Assembly (NCBI GenBank): GCA_023091665.1 | Contig: JALJCQ010000012.1 | Location: forward strand, 558,001-622,000 | Origin: Pythium myriotylum | Lineage: Eukaryota > Oomycota > Peronosporomycetes > Pythiales > Pythiaceae | DNA: 64,000 bases | Reading direction: 5' to 3' | Shown: positions 1 through 10,491 of the stretch, one piece after another | Numbering within the stretch: the stretch's first letter is position 1 | Layout: each line of letters starts with the position of its first letter | Program-made: the position numbers and the translations under genes | The notes under the pieces: model-generated | The model's input: only the letters and a program-made list of their open reading frames with translations | Database searches by the model: none | What the model was told of the DNA's origin: nothing

Positions 1-393
1 GCGACATTGCACGGTCATGGTGCGAATGTTCGAAACGGTGCTACCTGCTGTACCTTTTCCGCCGTGCTTATGTTTGGAGTGCAGTGGAGTCATCCTGAGC
101 TGACTCGGGATTGGCAATTAAGCCGATGTTGAACTTATGGGACAGATCATCCGATGACGAAGATAGATGTATTTGCGATGTATCTTCTTCCTCTCGGCGC
201 GCAATATCACGGAAGTTAAACGACCGACTATCATTAGGAGATCTGGCGCAAAGGTACGAATCAGTCGTCAGAGTACTTCACGTCGCCGATAGCTTCTCAG
301 GGCTTGCGGTGTCGTGTTCCAACAAGAAGCTTCAGATTGTTTTTCTCCACCATTGAACACGAGCCCCGGACATAGCACAGTAGCCATCCTGCC
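1..393. other. Intergenic region at window start
   Basis: No coding sequence could be supported here. The small open frames have no family resemblance and overlap one another. The stretch is probably the 5' flank of the first membrane-protein gene, whose ATG is at 394. No clear core-promoter match was seen. Confidence 0.5.
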
Positions 394-2466
394 ATGGAAG
401 AGGCGATTCGTCAGGCCCAGAAAGCAGCACCAGCCGGAGCAACGAAAGTTCTTCCACATAAACCCGCCACAAGTTCAAAAGGGAAGCCAAAACATGTTAC
501 AACTGCCCAAGTGTGGTTGTTATTGCGACGGGTAATGGTTCTCGCTGCGGCTGGATTGTACGTCTTCATCTTGCTTGATGCCGGGGTGAAATCGTTGCGA
601 GTGCTTTATGGGGTCTCTGACGACACCCTCAAGTACCCATCGTTGACCTGCAACTTGATCGCGCCCTATGCTGGCACTTCAACTATCCGAAAGAGCAAGT
701 TGGTGGACAACCTGGGCGGAACCGCCAAACGAAATGACACAATGTATCTCCTGTCTGCGACCTCTGTCTCTTTCGCATCGTGTCAAAAGACGCCGATGTA
801 CAACTCGTGGATGTATGGAAACGACTTCCTGCGTAGCCAGTACTCTGATCTCGTTCGTGACACATCGCACAATATCTCGCTCTTCAAGACCAGCGATTTG
901 ATCGCACCGGTCGTTGACTGCTCATCTTTCATGCTTCGTTCCGGAACGTCGATGTATATGCGAGTGTTCTACTTGTTAGTCGACAAGACGAATCCAGACA
1001 TGGTGTCGTTGATGACGTATTCGTTTTCAATGCAAGATTATCGCTTTCCTGATCAGTACCAGACAGGTGTGCTCGGGATGCTCGTGTTGTCGGTGGTATC
1101 GGACATGCGGTTCCAAGTAGTGGATGGATACTACTACGTGATGGCGCTCGGATACCCGTTTCGCAAACCGGCTTACTCGGTATTTGAGTTTCGCACTGAG
1201 ACAAATGATGGATTCCGCATGTTCGAGAGTATCCCAGTGAATCCTGCGACGGAGGTGACACGCGTAATCTATACATCGTGGCGCACAGGTGTTCATAATA
1301 CTGAATCCGAGTCCGAGCAGAGCAATATCAAGAACATCAATTGGGTGTACCGTCAGGATCCCATTGGCGCCATGAGAGACTGGGAGTGGGTTGGATTGTC
1401 TCTTTTGCACGACGCTTGGGGATGGGTCCACGTGATGCATTTTGTTTTTGCTGCCGACATGATCTTTAGCCTCATCGTTTTGTTGCTTGTGATCTACCGA
1501 AATATGATGAAGGGGAAGTTCTGGATTGGGGACGCATTTGTATCGGTGTCTCGCTCAGTCGTGTTTCGTGGATTGCTCGTCCTGTGCGGATGGGTTTTAA
1601 ATGGGTTCTGGACGTTAATGGAATTCTGTATCCAAGATGGTAAGATCCTCTCAGCGTCGCCCAAAATGTTTATCTACGAAGAGATTCTCCATGCCGATCT
1701 TCTCGTGATTTATCTTGGTCTAGCAGCGGCTCTTGGATTTGTGCTTCGAGAGCGCATTGACCCAGCGCTAGCTGTTTTTCTCTTCGAAATCGGCTTCAAC
1801 AATCGACAGACCATCGCTGAATGGTTCCCACAGGGTGTGAAGACAGTCGTGAAGTTTTCGCTCGAGGATACAGCAAAGGGGATGATTCCTGTGCCATCAA
1901 AGCTTGCCAGCATTACACCAATGCGCTTTCGAACAACGCATGAGCTTCACGCGAAGCCGATCAACTTCATTTTGGCGACCTTACTCCCGATCACCATTAC
2001 ATTTGTCGTCATTCTCGTGTACGCACCAGTTCGAAAAATCTATCGCAGGTTTTTCCCAGACCGTATGATCCAGCTCTCACGCGGTACTAACCTGTCGACT
2101 GAGAGCGAGTCAATTTTAGCGTGGAAGTGCTCACTGACGATGTTTGAAGTGGCGACGGGAGCTGCACTCCAGAATCGCGTGGGCCTTGTGTCCGACTACG
2201 ACAACTGTGTGTACATTAAAGGTATGAAGTTTGCTTCAGCGGATGGGATTTTCTGCAACGGGTTTGTTGTGGCAAGCGGGAAGTGGCTGATGCGAACGAG
2301 CGATCTGTCATTGATCTTGTGCATGATGTTGACTCGTGTACGATTCGCGGACGTGTACGTGTACGAGGTGGCTTCATATACGGTGCAGAAGAACGCACGT
2401 TTGTTTTATCCTGAGATGATGGGCTTCAGGGAATTGCTTCAGCTCAACACGATGATTCTAGCATGA
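394..2466 (+). CDS. Multi-pass membrane protein, seven-copy family, copy 1
   Basis: Intact single-exon ORF of 690 aa from ATG 394. I do not recognise the family. The layout seen in all copies is: a variable polar N-terminus of about 40 aa; one hydrophobic segment (here about 45-65); a long, probably extracellular region (about 70-340); five or so hydrophobic segments (about 350-550); and a polar tail with a conserved C-terminal module of about 110 aa. In the outer region two cysteines recur, one in a (S/T/N)(G/S)C context (here ASCQK) and one in PVVDCS, with an N-glycosylation sequon (here HNIS) between them. Other shared motifs are QSNIKN, a WGW motif before the second hydrophobic segment, GKFWIGDAFVSVSRS after it, and FASADGIFCNGFVVA in the tail. 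It is the most diverged of the first four tandem copies. A surface receptor, channel or transporter is possible, but no function can be assigned from sequence. Confidence 0.85.
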   Translation: MEEAIRQAQKAAPAGATKVLPHKPATSSKGKPKHVTTAQVWLLLRRVMVLAAAGLYVFILLDAGVKSLRVLYGVSDDTLKYPSLTCNLIAPYAGTSTIRKSKLVDNLGGTAKRNDTMYLLSATSVSFASCQKTPMYNSWMYGNDFLRSQYSDLVRDTSHNISLFKTSDLIAPVVDCSSFMLRSGTSMYMRVFYLLVDKTNPDMVSLMTYSFSMQDYRFPDQYQTGVLGMLVLSVVSDMRFQVVDGYYYVMALGYPFRKPAYSVFEFRTETNDGFRMFESIPVNPATEVTRVIYTSWRTGVHNTESESEQSNIKNINWVYRQDPIGAMRDWEWVGLSLLHDAWGWVHVMHFVFAADMIFSLIVLLLVIYRNMMKGKFWIGDAFVSVSRSVVFRGLLVLCGWVLNGFWTLMEFCIQDGKILSASPKMFIYEEILHADLLVIYLGLAAALGFVLRERIDPALAVFLFEIGFNNRQTIAEWFPQGVKTVVKFSLEDTAKGMIPVPSKLASITPMRFRTTHELHAKPINFILATLLPITITFVVILVYAPVRKIYRRFFPDRMIQLSRGTNLSTESESILAWKCSLTMFEVATGAALQNRVGLVSDYDNCVYIKGMKFASADGIFCNGFVVASGKWLMRTSDLSLILCMMLTRVRFADVYVYEVASYTVQKNARLFYPEMMGFRELLQLNTMILA

Positions 2467-2838
2467 TCAACCTGGAGATGCAGACGTGTGTACCTGTATA
2501 AAACGACTGCAGCCCCACAAGTTTGAAACCTGGACTCGGTGAAGGAGAGAAGGGAGAGATTCGGAGCGGACTTAATGAACATGCTTTAGGATAACCTTAT
2601 TCGAAAGTCTGTTGAGAATTTTTAAAGTTAAAGCACGCCGTTGTGGTTTGTGAGATGCCGCAAGTTGAAGCAAGGCAGAAAGAAACAGGATACACTCTGC
2701 ACCAGGGTTCAGAGCCAGACTCCATAAATAGTAGCCATAAGCCAAGTATTCAGCGTGGTTACTCAGCAAGTATTCTGAACAAGAAGGTCCTCTTCGAAGA
2801 CCTGAGAACTCGAATCTGTCTCGATCGCAGAGGTCTTG
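2467..2838. other. Intergenic, copy 1 to copy 2
   Basis: A 372-base spacer between two family copies in tandem. No gene, RNA or repeat was recognised in it. It presumably holds the 3' end of copy 1 and the promoter of copy 2. Confidence 0.4.
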
Positions 2839-4884
2839 ATGAACATGAGCGAAGTGAAGCCAGACTCTCGAATTCGATGGTACTCAAAGCGGCAGCACAC
2901 AAAGTACCCACGTGATAAAGTGGTTGCGTTCTTTCGGAGACTCGCAGCTCTCTGCTGCGCCGTTTTATACATTGTCTCTTCCATCCAATCGTCGATTGCT
3001 TCCATCAGCGTCTTGCGCGGCGCCAAGAATGCACCCATGAAGTTTGAGGCCTACGAAACTACCAACCTGATCAAGCACATGGGGAATGGTCCGATAAACG
3101 AGAGCCCACTTGTCGTACAAATTCTCAAGAATGATACCACACCGCGTAACTACTCACTTTACTTTGAAGAAGACACAGTCTCCATGTCGGGCTGCCAGGC
3201 GCCGCTGTTCAACAAGGCACAGTACAGCAACTTTTTCATGCGTCTTGGCATGGGATCTCTCATCCGTGATACGTACTACAACCTCACTGAATTACTTGCA
3301 TTTCAGCTCATACTGCCTATCGTTGACTGCTCCTTTACTCCACTCAGAAGCGGGAGTACAACTGTTATGCGCATGTACTATTTAATGCGGAAGAGGCTCG
3401 ATCCCAGCATCATCGGGCTCTTCGCTGTGCGTTTCAACATGCAGAATTACCGCATTGTTGACCACAACGAAGCCGGGCCAGTTGGTCTCGTGACGTATGC
3501 GGGAATTCTCAATATGCAAGAGCCCTTGGTGACATACAAGTTCGCTGGGGCCTTGGGATATCCATTTGAAGTTGCGAAGTTCTCTCCCTACATCAACCTA
3601 GGGTTGAACAGCGAAGGGTGGTGGTTGCTTTCAAGCATATCTGCCAACCAAATGACAAATGCCCCACACCAAATTGTGACCGCAAGCCGTACGGGATTCT
3701 ATGTGCAATCAGACAACGAGCAGAGTAACATCAAGAATCTCCACTGGGGGTATGACGACGACCCGGTATCTGCTATTACCAAGTGGAACTGGAAAGGCGA
3801 GCCCGTGCTTCGCGACTCGTGGGCTTGGGTCCACTTAATCCACGCGTACTTCGCGATCGACGGGATCTTCAACATGATGGTTCTATTTCTTGTGATCCTA
3901 CGGAACCTCCAGATGGGAAAAATTTGGGTTGGCGATGCTTTTGTATCGATCTCATCCTCTCTTGTGCTGCGTGGTTTTGTGATTCTGGTTACGTGGATCA
4001 TTAATGATTTCTGGGCTCTAATGGAGCTTTGTCTTCATGACGCACACTACTTGGCTGGTACCCAGGAAGTCTTTTTCCATCCGGCAATCATGCACGCAGA
4101 TCTCCTGACGATCCACCTGGCTGTCTCGTCACTACTGGGAAGTGCGTTCCACGAGCGAATTGACCCTGTCATCGCTATCATCGCATTCGAGATCGGCTGG
4201 AATGCACGGTTACGGTTAGCAACGACGTGGTTTCCGTCAATTTTGGCTTTTATCAAGGCGTATGCGGTGCATGACAATAATCTTGCAGTTGTATCGGTGA
4301 GCGAGACTGTCTCAGCTTACTCTCCTCTTCGCCTGTGGACTACCCATCCACTCCCACCCAAGAGCGTTCGGTTTGTCTTTTCATGCTTGTTTCCGATTCT
4401 CAGCACAACCTTGTTGGTGCTCGGATGGGTTGTGGCTCGAAAGATATATCGCATATTTCGACCAGACAAAACGCGAGTAATCCGTGAAGGCAACACGAGT
4501 ACTGCTTCGAGTTTGGACAGCGGTGCGCATATCCGCATTTACAAGCAAGATCTTACGATTTTTGAAGTATCTACCGGTGTGGGCTTGCAGTCTCGTTACG
4601 GAGTAATTTGCGATTACGAGAACTACCACATCATCAAAGGTTTGAAGTTCGCGAGCCTGGACGGGATCTACAGCAGCGGTTTCGTGATCGCCAATGCACG
4701 AGTGTTGATCGCTACAGCTGACTTACCAGGCGTGATTGCAATGAAACTTCTCCGAATGCGCTTTCGAAACATCTACGTGTATCAGTTGGAAGGCAACACA
4801 GTGCAGCGAACAGCGATGCTGCTTTATCCAACCTCGTTGACTTGGAGTGATCTTCTCCGTCTGAATGTTACAGTGCTTTCATAG
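2839..4884 (+). CDS. Multi-pass membrane protein, seven-copy family, copy 2
   Basis: Intact ORF of 681 aa. The first ATG is at 2839; the codon before it is TTG. The polar N-terminus is short (about 35 aa) and is followed by a hydrophobic segment containing AALCCAVLYIVSSIQSS. The outer region keeps both marker cysteines (SGCQA and PIVDCSF) and the sequon YNLT between them. QSNIKNLHW and the motif GKIWVGDAFVSISSS are present, and the tail reads FASLDGIYSSGFVIA, a variant of the module in copies 1, 3-5 and 7. By eye it is closest to copy 6 on the minus strand (shared VLRGA-N-P, FEAY, KNDTTPRNY and WNWKGEP motifs), so copies 2 and 6 form a subgroup even though they lie 25 kb apart in opposite orientation. 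Function unknown. Confidence 0.85.
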   Translation: MNMSEVKPDSRIRWYSKRQHTKYPRDKVVAFFRRLAALCCAVLYIVSSIQSSIASISVLRGAKNAPMKFEAYETTNLIKHMGNGPINESPLVVQILKNDTTPRNYSLYFEEDTVSMSGCQAPLFNKAQYSNFFMRLGMGSLIRDTYYNLTELLAFQLILPIVDCSFTPLRSGSTTVMRMYYLMRKRLDPSIIGLFAVRFNMQNYRIVDHNEAGPVGLVTYAGILNMQEPLVTYKFAGALGYPFEVAKFSPYINLGLNSEGWWLLSSISANQMTNAPHQIVTASRTGFYVQSDNEQSNIKNLHWGYDDDPVSAITKWNWKGEPVLRDSWAWVHLIHAYFAIDGIFNMMVLFLVILRNLQMGKIWVGDAFVSISSSLVLRGFVILVTWIINDFWALMELCLHDAHYLAGTQEVFFHPAIMHADLLTIHLAVSSLLGSAFHERIDPVIAIIAFEIGWNARLRLATTWFPSILAFIKAYAVHDNNLAVVSVSETVSAYSPLRLWTTHPLPPKSVRFVFSCLFPILSTTLLVLGWVVARKIYRIFRPDKTRVIREGNTSTASSLDSGAHIRIYKQDLTIFEVSTGVGLQSRYGVICDYENYHIIKGLKFASLDGIYSSGFVIANARVLIATADLPGVIAMKLLRMRFRNIYVYQLEGNTVQRTAMLLYPTSLTWSDLLRLNVTVLS

Positions 4885-5127
4885 AACTGTACCAACGGAT
4901 CTCTAAAATGTCTTTTATATTTTTTTATGCATGCAAAAGGAGATTTTTTGCATGGTGATGGTGGCTAGCGGCGATGGCAGCCGAGTAACATTCTCATACG
5001 ACTGAAGTTCCCTCAGGAGTGTTCTTGGTCACCAAAGTGAAGATTGACGACTCCAAAAATACAACTCATAGAGCGTGATCAGGTCGGGGACAACTCACAA
5101 CAAGAAGTCTGAGAACTTGAATGCATT

Positions 5128-7191
5128 ATGGCCGCCAGGACGGGCGACAAAATCGCGCCGCCGGCGAATGGTGCGCCGACCCGCCTGACTAGCGCAGATT
5201 CATACCATGGTACTAAGAAGAGACTCCACCGCCCCACACGAGCTCAGGCATTCCTGCTTGTTCGGCGTTTCTTTGGCCTTATTGCTGCGATTTACTGTGT
5301 CTTCACGTCGACCAATTCGGGCTGGTGGTCTATCTGCACGCTCTTCGGCACCATCGACTCGACGAGCACATATGTGCCGTATCGTGCCAAGCTGATTCAG
5401 CACTTTCTTGGAAGCGCGACTATTAAAGAAAGTCGACTGGCTGGAGATTTGCTCTCGGGCGACACTTCTCCACGTTCGTACACTGCGTACATTGAGTCAA
5501 ACTCTTCCATTTCCCGTACAGGATGCAGCAAAGTCACTAAGTTCAACAAGGACCTGTATGGAGATGCATTCGTGCGATCCAACTTCAACGATTTCGTGAC
5601 CTTGACGGCGTATAATCTTACGTTCTTGGATGATTATGAGTTAGTGTTGCCGGTTGTTGACTGCTCATTCTCGTCAATTCAAGTTGGTGACTCGACTGTC
5701 GCGCGTGTCTACTATATCGTGCGCCAACGAATGGCACCGAGTGAGATCGCGGTTTTCATGTTGTCGATGTCGACGCAAGACTTTCAACTTCCTAGCCACC
5801 ATCAGTTGGGATCGACAATATTTGTTGTTCTTACAGTGATCGATGATATGCAGGCGACAGTTGTTCCTCACTACGCTGCGCTGGGACTCGGCTATCCCTT
5901 TGAAGGCCCGCGCTACCAGGTATATAATTTCGTCCAAGTGACAAAGGAGGGCTTTGTTGTACTTGAATCTGTGCCGATTGACCCGACAACAGAACGTACG
6001 AAGCGCGTGCTGACGGCGAATCGCAGTGGTTTCTTCATTGGCTCGGAACAGAGTCAATCAAATGTCAAGAATCTCCACTGGAAACTTTTGCAGGACCCAA
6101 TCATGGCAGTCACTGTGTTAGAGTGGGTTGGAACAACCGTGCTACAGAACGGCTGGGGCTGGATGCGTTTCGTAGACTTCGTTTTCGCCTTCGATACGAC
6201 TTTCAATATCCTCGTGCTATTGCTCGTGATTTACAGGAACTACCAAAGAGGCAAGATCTGGATCGGCGATGCATTCATCTCGTTCTCGCGAACTTTGTTG
6301 CTGCGAGGCGCAGCAATTGTTTTGATTTGGTTGATGGAAGGATTCTGGACGTTGCTCACGTTTGCACTCGCGGATGGCAACTCTCTTGGCGATGGGATTG
6401 GTGTCTTCTCGTTCGAGGAGATCATTCATGGAGACTTGTTGACTCTGTACATAAGTCTGGCTGGGCTTCTGGGGTACATCTTGAACGAGCGCATCAATCC
6501 GGCGCTTGTCGTTGTATTATTCGAGCTTGGCTATCAATGTCGACTTGGTCTTGTAGCCTGGTTCCCGTCCACGGTTGCGAACAAAATAATTGCGTACTCG
6601 CAGACTGACTACTTGCGTGGCATGGCCGCGCTTCCGCCCGAGTTAACAGGGTTTTCTCCCTTCTTGTACTGGTCAATCCATCCTTTGGAGGGTAACACAG
6701 CCGCGTCATTTGCAGCGCTACTACCTGTGTTTTCAACGTTCCTCTTACTATTGATTTACGCACCGATGAGAAAAGTGATTCGATGGTATCAACGACCCCG
6801 TAGTCAACGAAGCCGACCATACAGACTCTCCGAAAGGGAAACTGTGCACAAGTCATCACTCACTGTGTTCGAGCTGGCGACTGGCGCCGCTCTTCAAAAT
6901 CGAGTTGGACTTGTGAGCGACTACGATAGTTGTGTATTCATCAAAGGACTCAAGTTCGCGAGCGCCGACGGAATTTACTGCAATGGATTCGTTATCGCGA
7001 ACGGCAAGTGGCTCATCCGCACAGGCGATCTGCTCTGGGTTATTCTGATGGTGCTCACTCGCGTACGACTGCGCGACCTGTACGTGTACGAGGTTGAAGA
7101 GCACACGGTAAACCAGACCGCGCGACTAGTGTACCCTGATATGATGAGTCTAAGCGATCTTTTGCAACTGAATACAACCTTGCTCGCGTAG
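5128..7191 (+). CDS. Multi-pass membrane protein, seven-copy family, copy 3
   Basis: Intact ORF of 687 aa from ATG 5128. Approximate hydrophobic segments are 42-62, 350-373, 393-417, 435-458, 463-480 and 530-552. The region between the first two carries marker cysteines (TGCSK, PVVDCSF), the sequon YNLT and QSNVKNLHW. After the second segment comes GKIWIGDAFISFSRT, and the C-terminal module includes ELATGAALQNRVGLVSDY and FASADGIYCNGFVIA. It shares NSGWWS and GDTSPRSYTAYIES with copies 4 and 5 and so heads that subgroup. Because it is unbroken, it is the best reference for judging the frameshifts in copies 4 and 5. Function unknown. Confidence 0.85.
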   Translation: MAARTGDKIAPPANGAPTRLTSADSYHGTKKRLHRPTRAQAFLLVRRFFGLIAAIYCVFTSTNSGWWSICTLFGTIDSTSTYVPYRAKLIQHFLGSATIKESRLAGDLLSGDTSPRSYTAYIESNSSISRTGCSKVTKFNKDLYGDAFVRSNFNDFVTLTAYNLTFLDDYELVLPVVDCSFSSIQVGDSTVARVYYIVRQRMAPSEIAVFMLSMSTQDFQLPSHHQLGSTIFVVLTVIDDMQATVVPHYAALGLGYPFEGPRYQVYNFVQVTKEGFVVLESVPIDPTTERTKRVLTANRSGFFIGSEQSQSNVKNLHWKLLQDPIMAVTVLEWVGTTVLQNGWGWMRFVDFVFAFDTTFNILVLLLVIYRNYQRGKIWIGDAFISFSRTLLLRGAAIVLIWLMEGFWTLLTFALADGNSLGDGIGVFSFEEIIHGDLLTLYISLAGLLGYILNERINPALVVVLFELGYQCRLGLVAWFPSTVANKIIAYSQTDYLRGMAALPPELTGFSPFLYWSIHPLEGNTAASFAALLPVFSTFLLLLIYAPMRKVIRWYQRPRSQRSRPYRLSERETVHKSSLTVFELATGAALQNRVGLVSDYDSCVFIKGLKFASADGIYCNGFVIANGKWLIRTGDLLWVILMVLTRVRLRDLYVYEVEEHTVNQTARLVYPDMMSLSDLLQLNTTLLA

Positions 7192-7794
7192 TGAACGCAT
7201 ATCGCAATGGACATAACCTTCTTAGTTCCCTTGTTGAACGTAATGCAGATACGCTGGGTTCACCATTCTACAGCAAACACGTCCAAATCAACTCGTTTGA
7301 GCTGACAAGCTCCTCCTCGACTTAGCTGATTTGGTCACAAGAAGCTGATGAGGATTCACACATCATGAGTTTCTCACGTGCTTTCGCGATGGTATCCGAC
7401 TATGAAAGGTAGCTTTGAAGTTCAACATCACTTCTCTGGGTGAGATGCAAATTCAAAATAACCCCCCAATAATACCGTTCGTTCTCATGCACTGGCAGCG
7501 AAAGGTTGATTCATCCCCACAAGACAAGAAAAAACGGCGGCATATCATCAGAGTATCCTTGCCCGCGCTACCAAAAGTGCATGGTTTATTTTCGGTCATT
7601 CCGTCTCACGATATAGGTGCATGATCGGTTCCGTCGGATTTTCACCGCCGCGCCATGGCTCAGACTTGTGACAAGATTCCTGAGAACATCCACGTGCGTT
7701 CGTTCTTGCCAGCCTGTGCAGTCATGCCCCACAAAGAGACTCGATCGGAAACACAAGCACAGCGACAGACTCACGCTAAACCTTTCTAGACGCC
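7192..7794. other. Intergenic, copy 3 to copy 4
   Basis: A 603-base spacer. The short open frames in it show no family resemblance to anything in the window, and no repeat or RNA gene was recognised. Confidence 0.4.
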
Positions 7795-9934
7795 ATGACC
7801 GATAAGCCGAATGAAAAGGCAGGTCCGGCTCGCAACCGTGTGACGGTCACCGTCTTGTCGGCCAAGCCAAGCAGCAAGAGTTCACCGCCAAAGCTCGGGG
7901 ACCCCCGCCGGGATAGTCTCCTGAACTCGTATCGTGACATAGCTAAAAGAGGCTTCGGCTCGACCGGTATGCGGCTCTTCGTTCTTTTGCGGCGTTTGTT
8001 AGGCCTGCTCGCCGCGTGTTACTGCGTCTTGACATCGATAAACTCTGGCTGGTGGTCGCTCTATACGCTCTACGGCGTCACCGATTCGTCTAGCACCTAC
8101 GAGCCCTACAGAGCAGCGCTCATTGCGAATTATCTCGGGAGTGCGACTATCGAAAAGAGCCGTCTCGCCAGAGAGATTCTCTCTGGCGACACTTCGCCGC
8201 GTTCGTACACAGCCTACATTGAATCAAATGTATCTGTCTCCCGAAATGGGTGCAGTAGCGTTGCGGCTTTCAACGACGGCCTCTATGGCGACACATTCGT
8301 GCGCTCTAACTTCGCCGACTTTGTCGCCAAAACCTCGTACAACCTCACATTCCTCAACGACTATGAACTTGTTCTACCGGTTGTCGATTGCTCATTCTCG
8401 GGGATTCAGGTTGGCGACCAGACCTCAGCTCGAGTTTTTTACGTCGTTCGTGCTCGCAAGCAACCCAGTAAGCTTATCGTCTTGATGTTTTCGATGTCGA
8501 CGCAGGACTATCGACTCCCTGACCACCACCAACTCGGCTCCACCATCTTCGTTATCCTCTCTGTGCTAGATGACATGCAGGCGACAGAGGTATCCCACTA
8601 CTCTGTGTTGGGGCTCGGGTATCCATTCGAAGGTCCACTCTACCAAGTGTACAGCTTCATCGAGGTGACGAACGAGGGTTTCGTGGTGCTCGACTCGATC
8701 CCAAAAGACCCCCACAAAAGAACGAACCAAGCGCGTGCTCACTGCGAATCGCAGCGGCTTCTACATTACTTCAGAAGAGAACCAGTCAAACGTCAAAAAC
8801 CTTTGCTGGAAGCTTTCACAGAACCCAGTCAAAGTGGCGACACTGTGGGAGTGGGTCGGCACGAGTGTGTTGAGGAATGGCTGGGGCTGGATGCGCTACG
8901 CCGATTTCTTCTTTGCCTTCGATACGACGTTCAACATCCTCGTGTTGCTGGTCGTCATGTTTCGAAACTACCAAAAAGGCAAAATCTGGATCGGCGACGC
9001 ATTCATCTCGTTCTCGCGGTCGCTTTTATTGCGAGGCGCGACGGTCGTTGTGATTTGGTTGATGGAGAACTTCTGGACAGTGCTGACTTTTACTCTTGAC
9101 GATGGCAATACGCTCGGCAACGGCATCGGTGTCTTCTCTTTTGGCCAGATTGTACATGGAGACCTGCTCACACTCTACATCAGTCTCGCGGGATTGTTTG
9201 GTTACGTTCTCCGCGAGCGGATCAACCCGACACTAGTGGTCGTGCTGTTTGAGCTCGGGTATCGGACCCGACTCGACGTGATTACTTGGTTTCCGTCGGC
9301 CGTGGACTCCGTAGTTCAGTATTCACAAAACGATTACCTGGCAGGCATGGCTCCGCTGCCTCCACAACTCGCAGGCTTCTCGCCTTTTCTGTTCTGGTCA
9401 AGCCACCAACTCAAGGGTAACACAAGCGCGACGATAGCCGAGTTGGCTCCGATCTTCTCAACGTTTTTGATTCTGCTCGTGTACGCGCCAATGCGCAAGC
9501 TACTTCGCTGGGTCAAGCGCAAGTATCCTGGACTCTTGAGAACAAACAGCCGATCGGGAAGGCGTCCGTCCGGTAGCGATGTGGGAGCATTCAAGTCCTC
9601 GTTCACCGTGTTCGAGCTTGCGACGGGCGCTGCGTTGCAGGACCGCGTCGGTCTCGTGAGCGACTACAGCAGCTGCGTCTACATCAAGGGCATGAAGTAC
9701 GCCAGCGCCGACGGGATCTACTGCAACGGATACGTGATCGCAAACGGGAAGTGGCTCATCCGCACGGACGACTTGCTGTGGGTTATCCTGATGGTAGTAA
9801 CTCGCACACGGCTGCGAGACATTTACGTGTACGAAGTGAACGAGTTCACCGTGAAGCAAACTGCAAGACTCGTGTACCCGGAAACGATCAGTCTACGTGA
9901 TCTCGCCCAGCTGAACACTTCGATTCTTGCATAA
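7795..9934 (+). pseudogene. Membrane protein family copy 4, one-base frameshift
   Basis: Starts at ATG 7795 and reads in the family frame to about residue 304, then changes frame. The second frame carries the rest of the protein to the stop at 9934. Alignment with copy 5 shows one extra base in the run of five C at 8709-8713; counting four there gives a continuous 712-codon frame matching copy 5. Both halves keep all family motifs (NGCSS, PVVDCSF, QSNVKNLCW, GKIWIGDAFISFSRS, SADGIYCNGYVIA), with no other stop and no sign of relaxed sequence. It may be a very recent pseudogene or an indel error in a homopolymer. The central and 3' parts are almost identical in protein to copy 5, which lies 5.5 kb away on the other strand. 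Confidence 0.75.
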
Positions 9935-10491
9935 TGCCTCTCTTGGCTCTGGTTTAAAATCGCCAGTCAAATAGCAACTTGTTCTTTCCATGGACTGCTG
10001 CGACTTCCGCGAGGTTCGATGCCCTCACGAAAATCTATGTTCTGACTACTGAAAGGCAACGCTGGACTGCACCACGCGTCACAGTTCAGATCTTCCACGG
10101 AACTTGCCGTGATGGGTTCAGCCGACCGGAACAAACTAAACATCAAGTAGTCGATTAGGCGATCCCAGGTCTGGATCGATTAATGGACGGCCACACGAAC
10201 GAGCATCTGCGATTGGCAGAGAAGGGGAGTTTGACGCACGCAGACCGTTCCAGGCAGCACCGGACTGACGTGACCATGTCCACGCTCCACTGGACCCAAC
10301 GCGACATTGACACGATCAGACCCCGAGCAGTTCCCGAGACGCGTTTTCTCACCCCCGCTGAACTCGTCCCACAAGCGGCTCGCGCTGGAGGAAAGCCCAC
10401 GAGCCTGCTGCTCATTCCTCAATCTCCTGCGAACCCCGCAGCCCAGTCCGACCCGCATCCTCATTCTCTACCAGCAACTCAGAACACCAGC
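9935..10491. other. Intergenic, with promoter of the ZIP gene
   Basis: A 557-base stretch. An open frame in phase with the ZIP gene begins at ATG 10183, but it is low in complexity, has no counterpart in the two paralogues and contains a promoter-like element at 10410. It is therefore read as 5' flank and leader. Confidence 0.5.
10410..10425 (+). promoter_or_regulatory. Oomycete core promoter-like element
   Basis: The sequence gctcattcctcaatct matches the published oomycete Inr+FPR core consensus (GCTCATTYYNCAWTTT) at all but one position. It lies 82 bases upstream of ATG 10492. If transcription starts inside it, the upstream in-frame ATG at 10183 cannot be used, which agrees with paralogue lengths. 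Confidence 0.55.

Noticed and set aside
111..356. Small ORF upstream of the first membrane-protein gene
   Set aside because: No resemblance to any family and no counterpart upstream of other copies.
10183..10491. Upstream in-frame extension of ZIP copy 1
   Set aside because: Neither paralogue has it, it is low in complexity, and a core-promoter match lies inside it.
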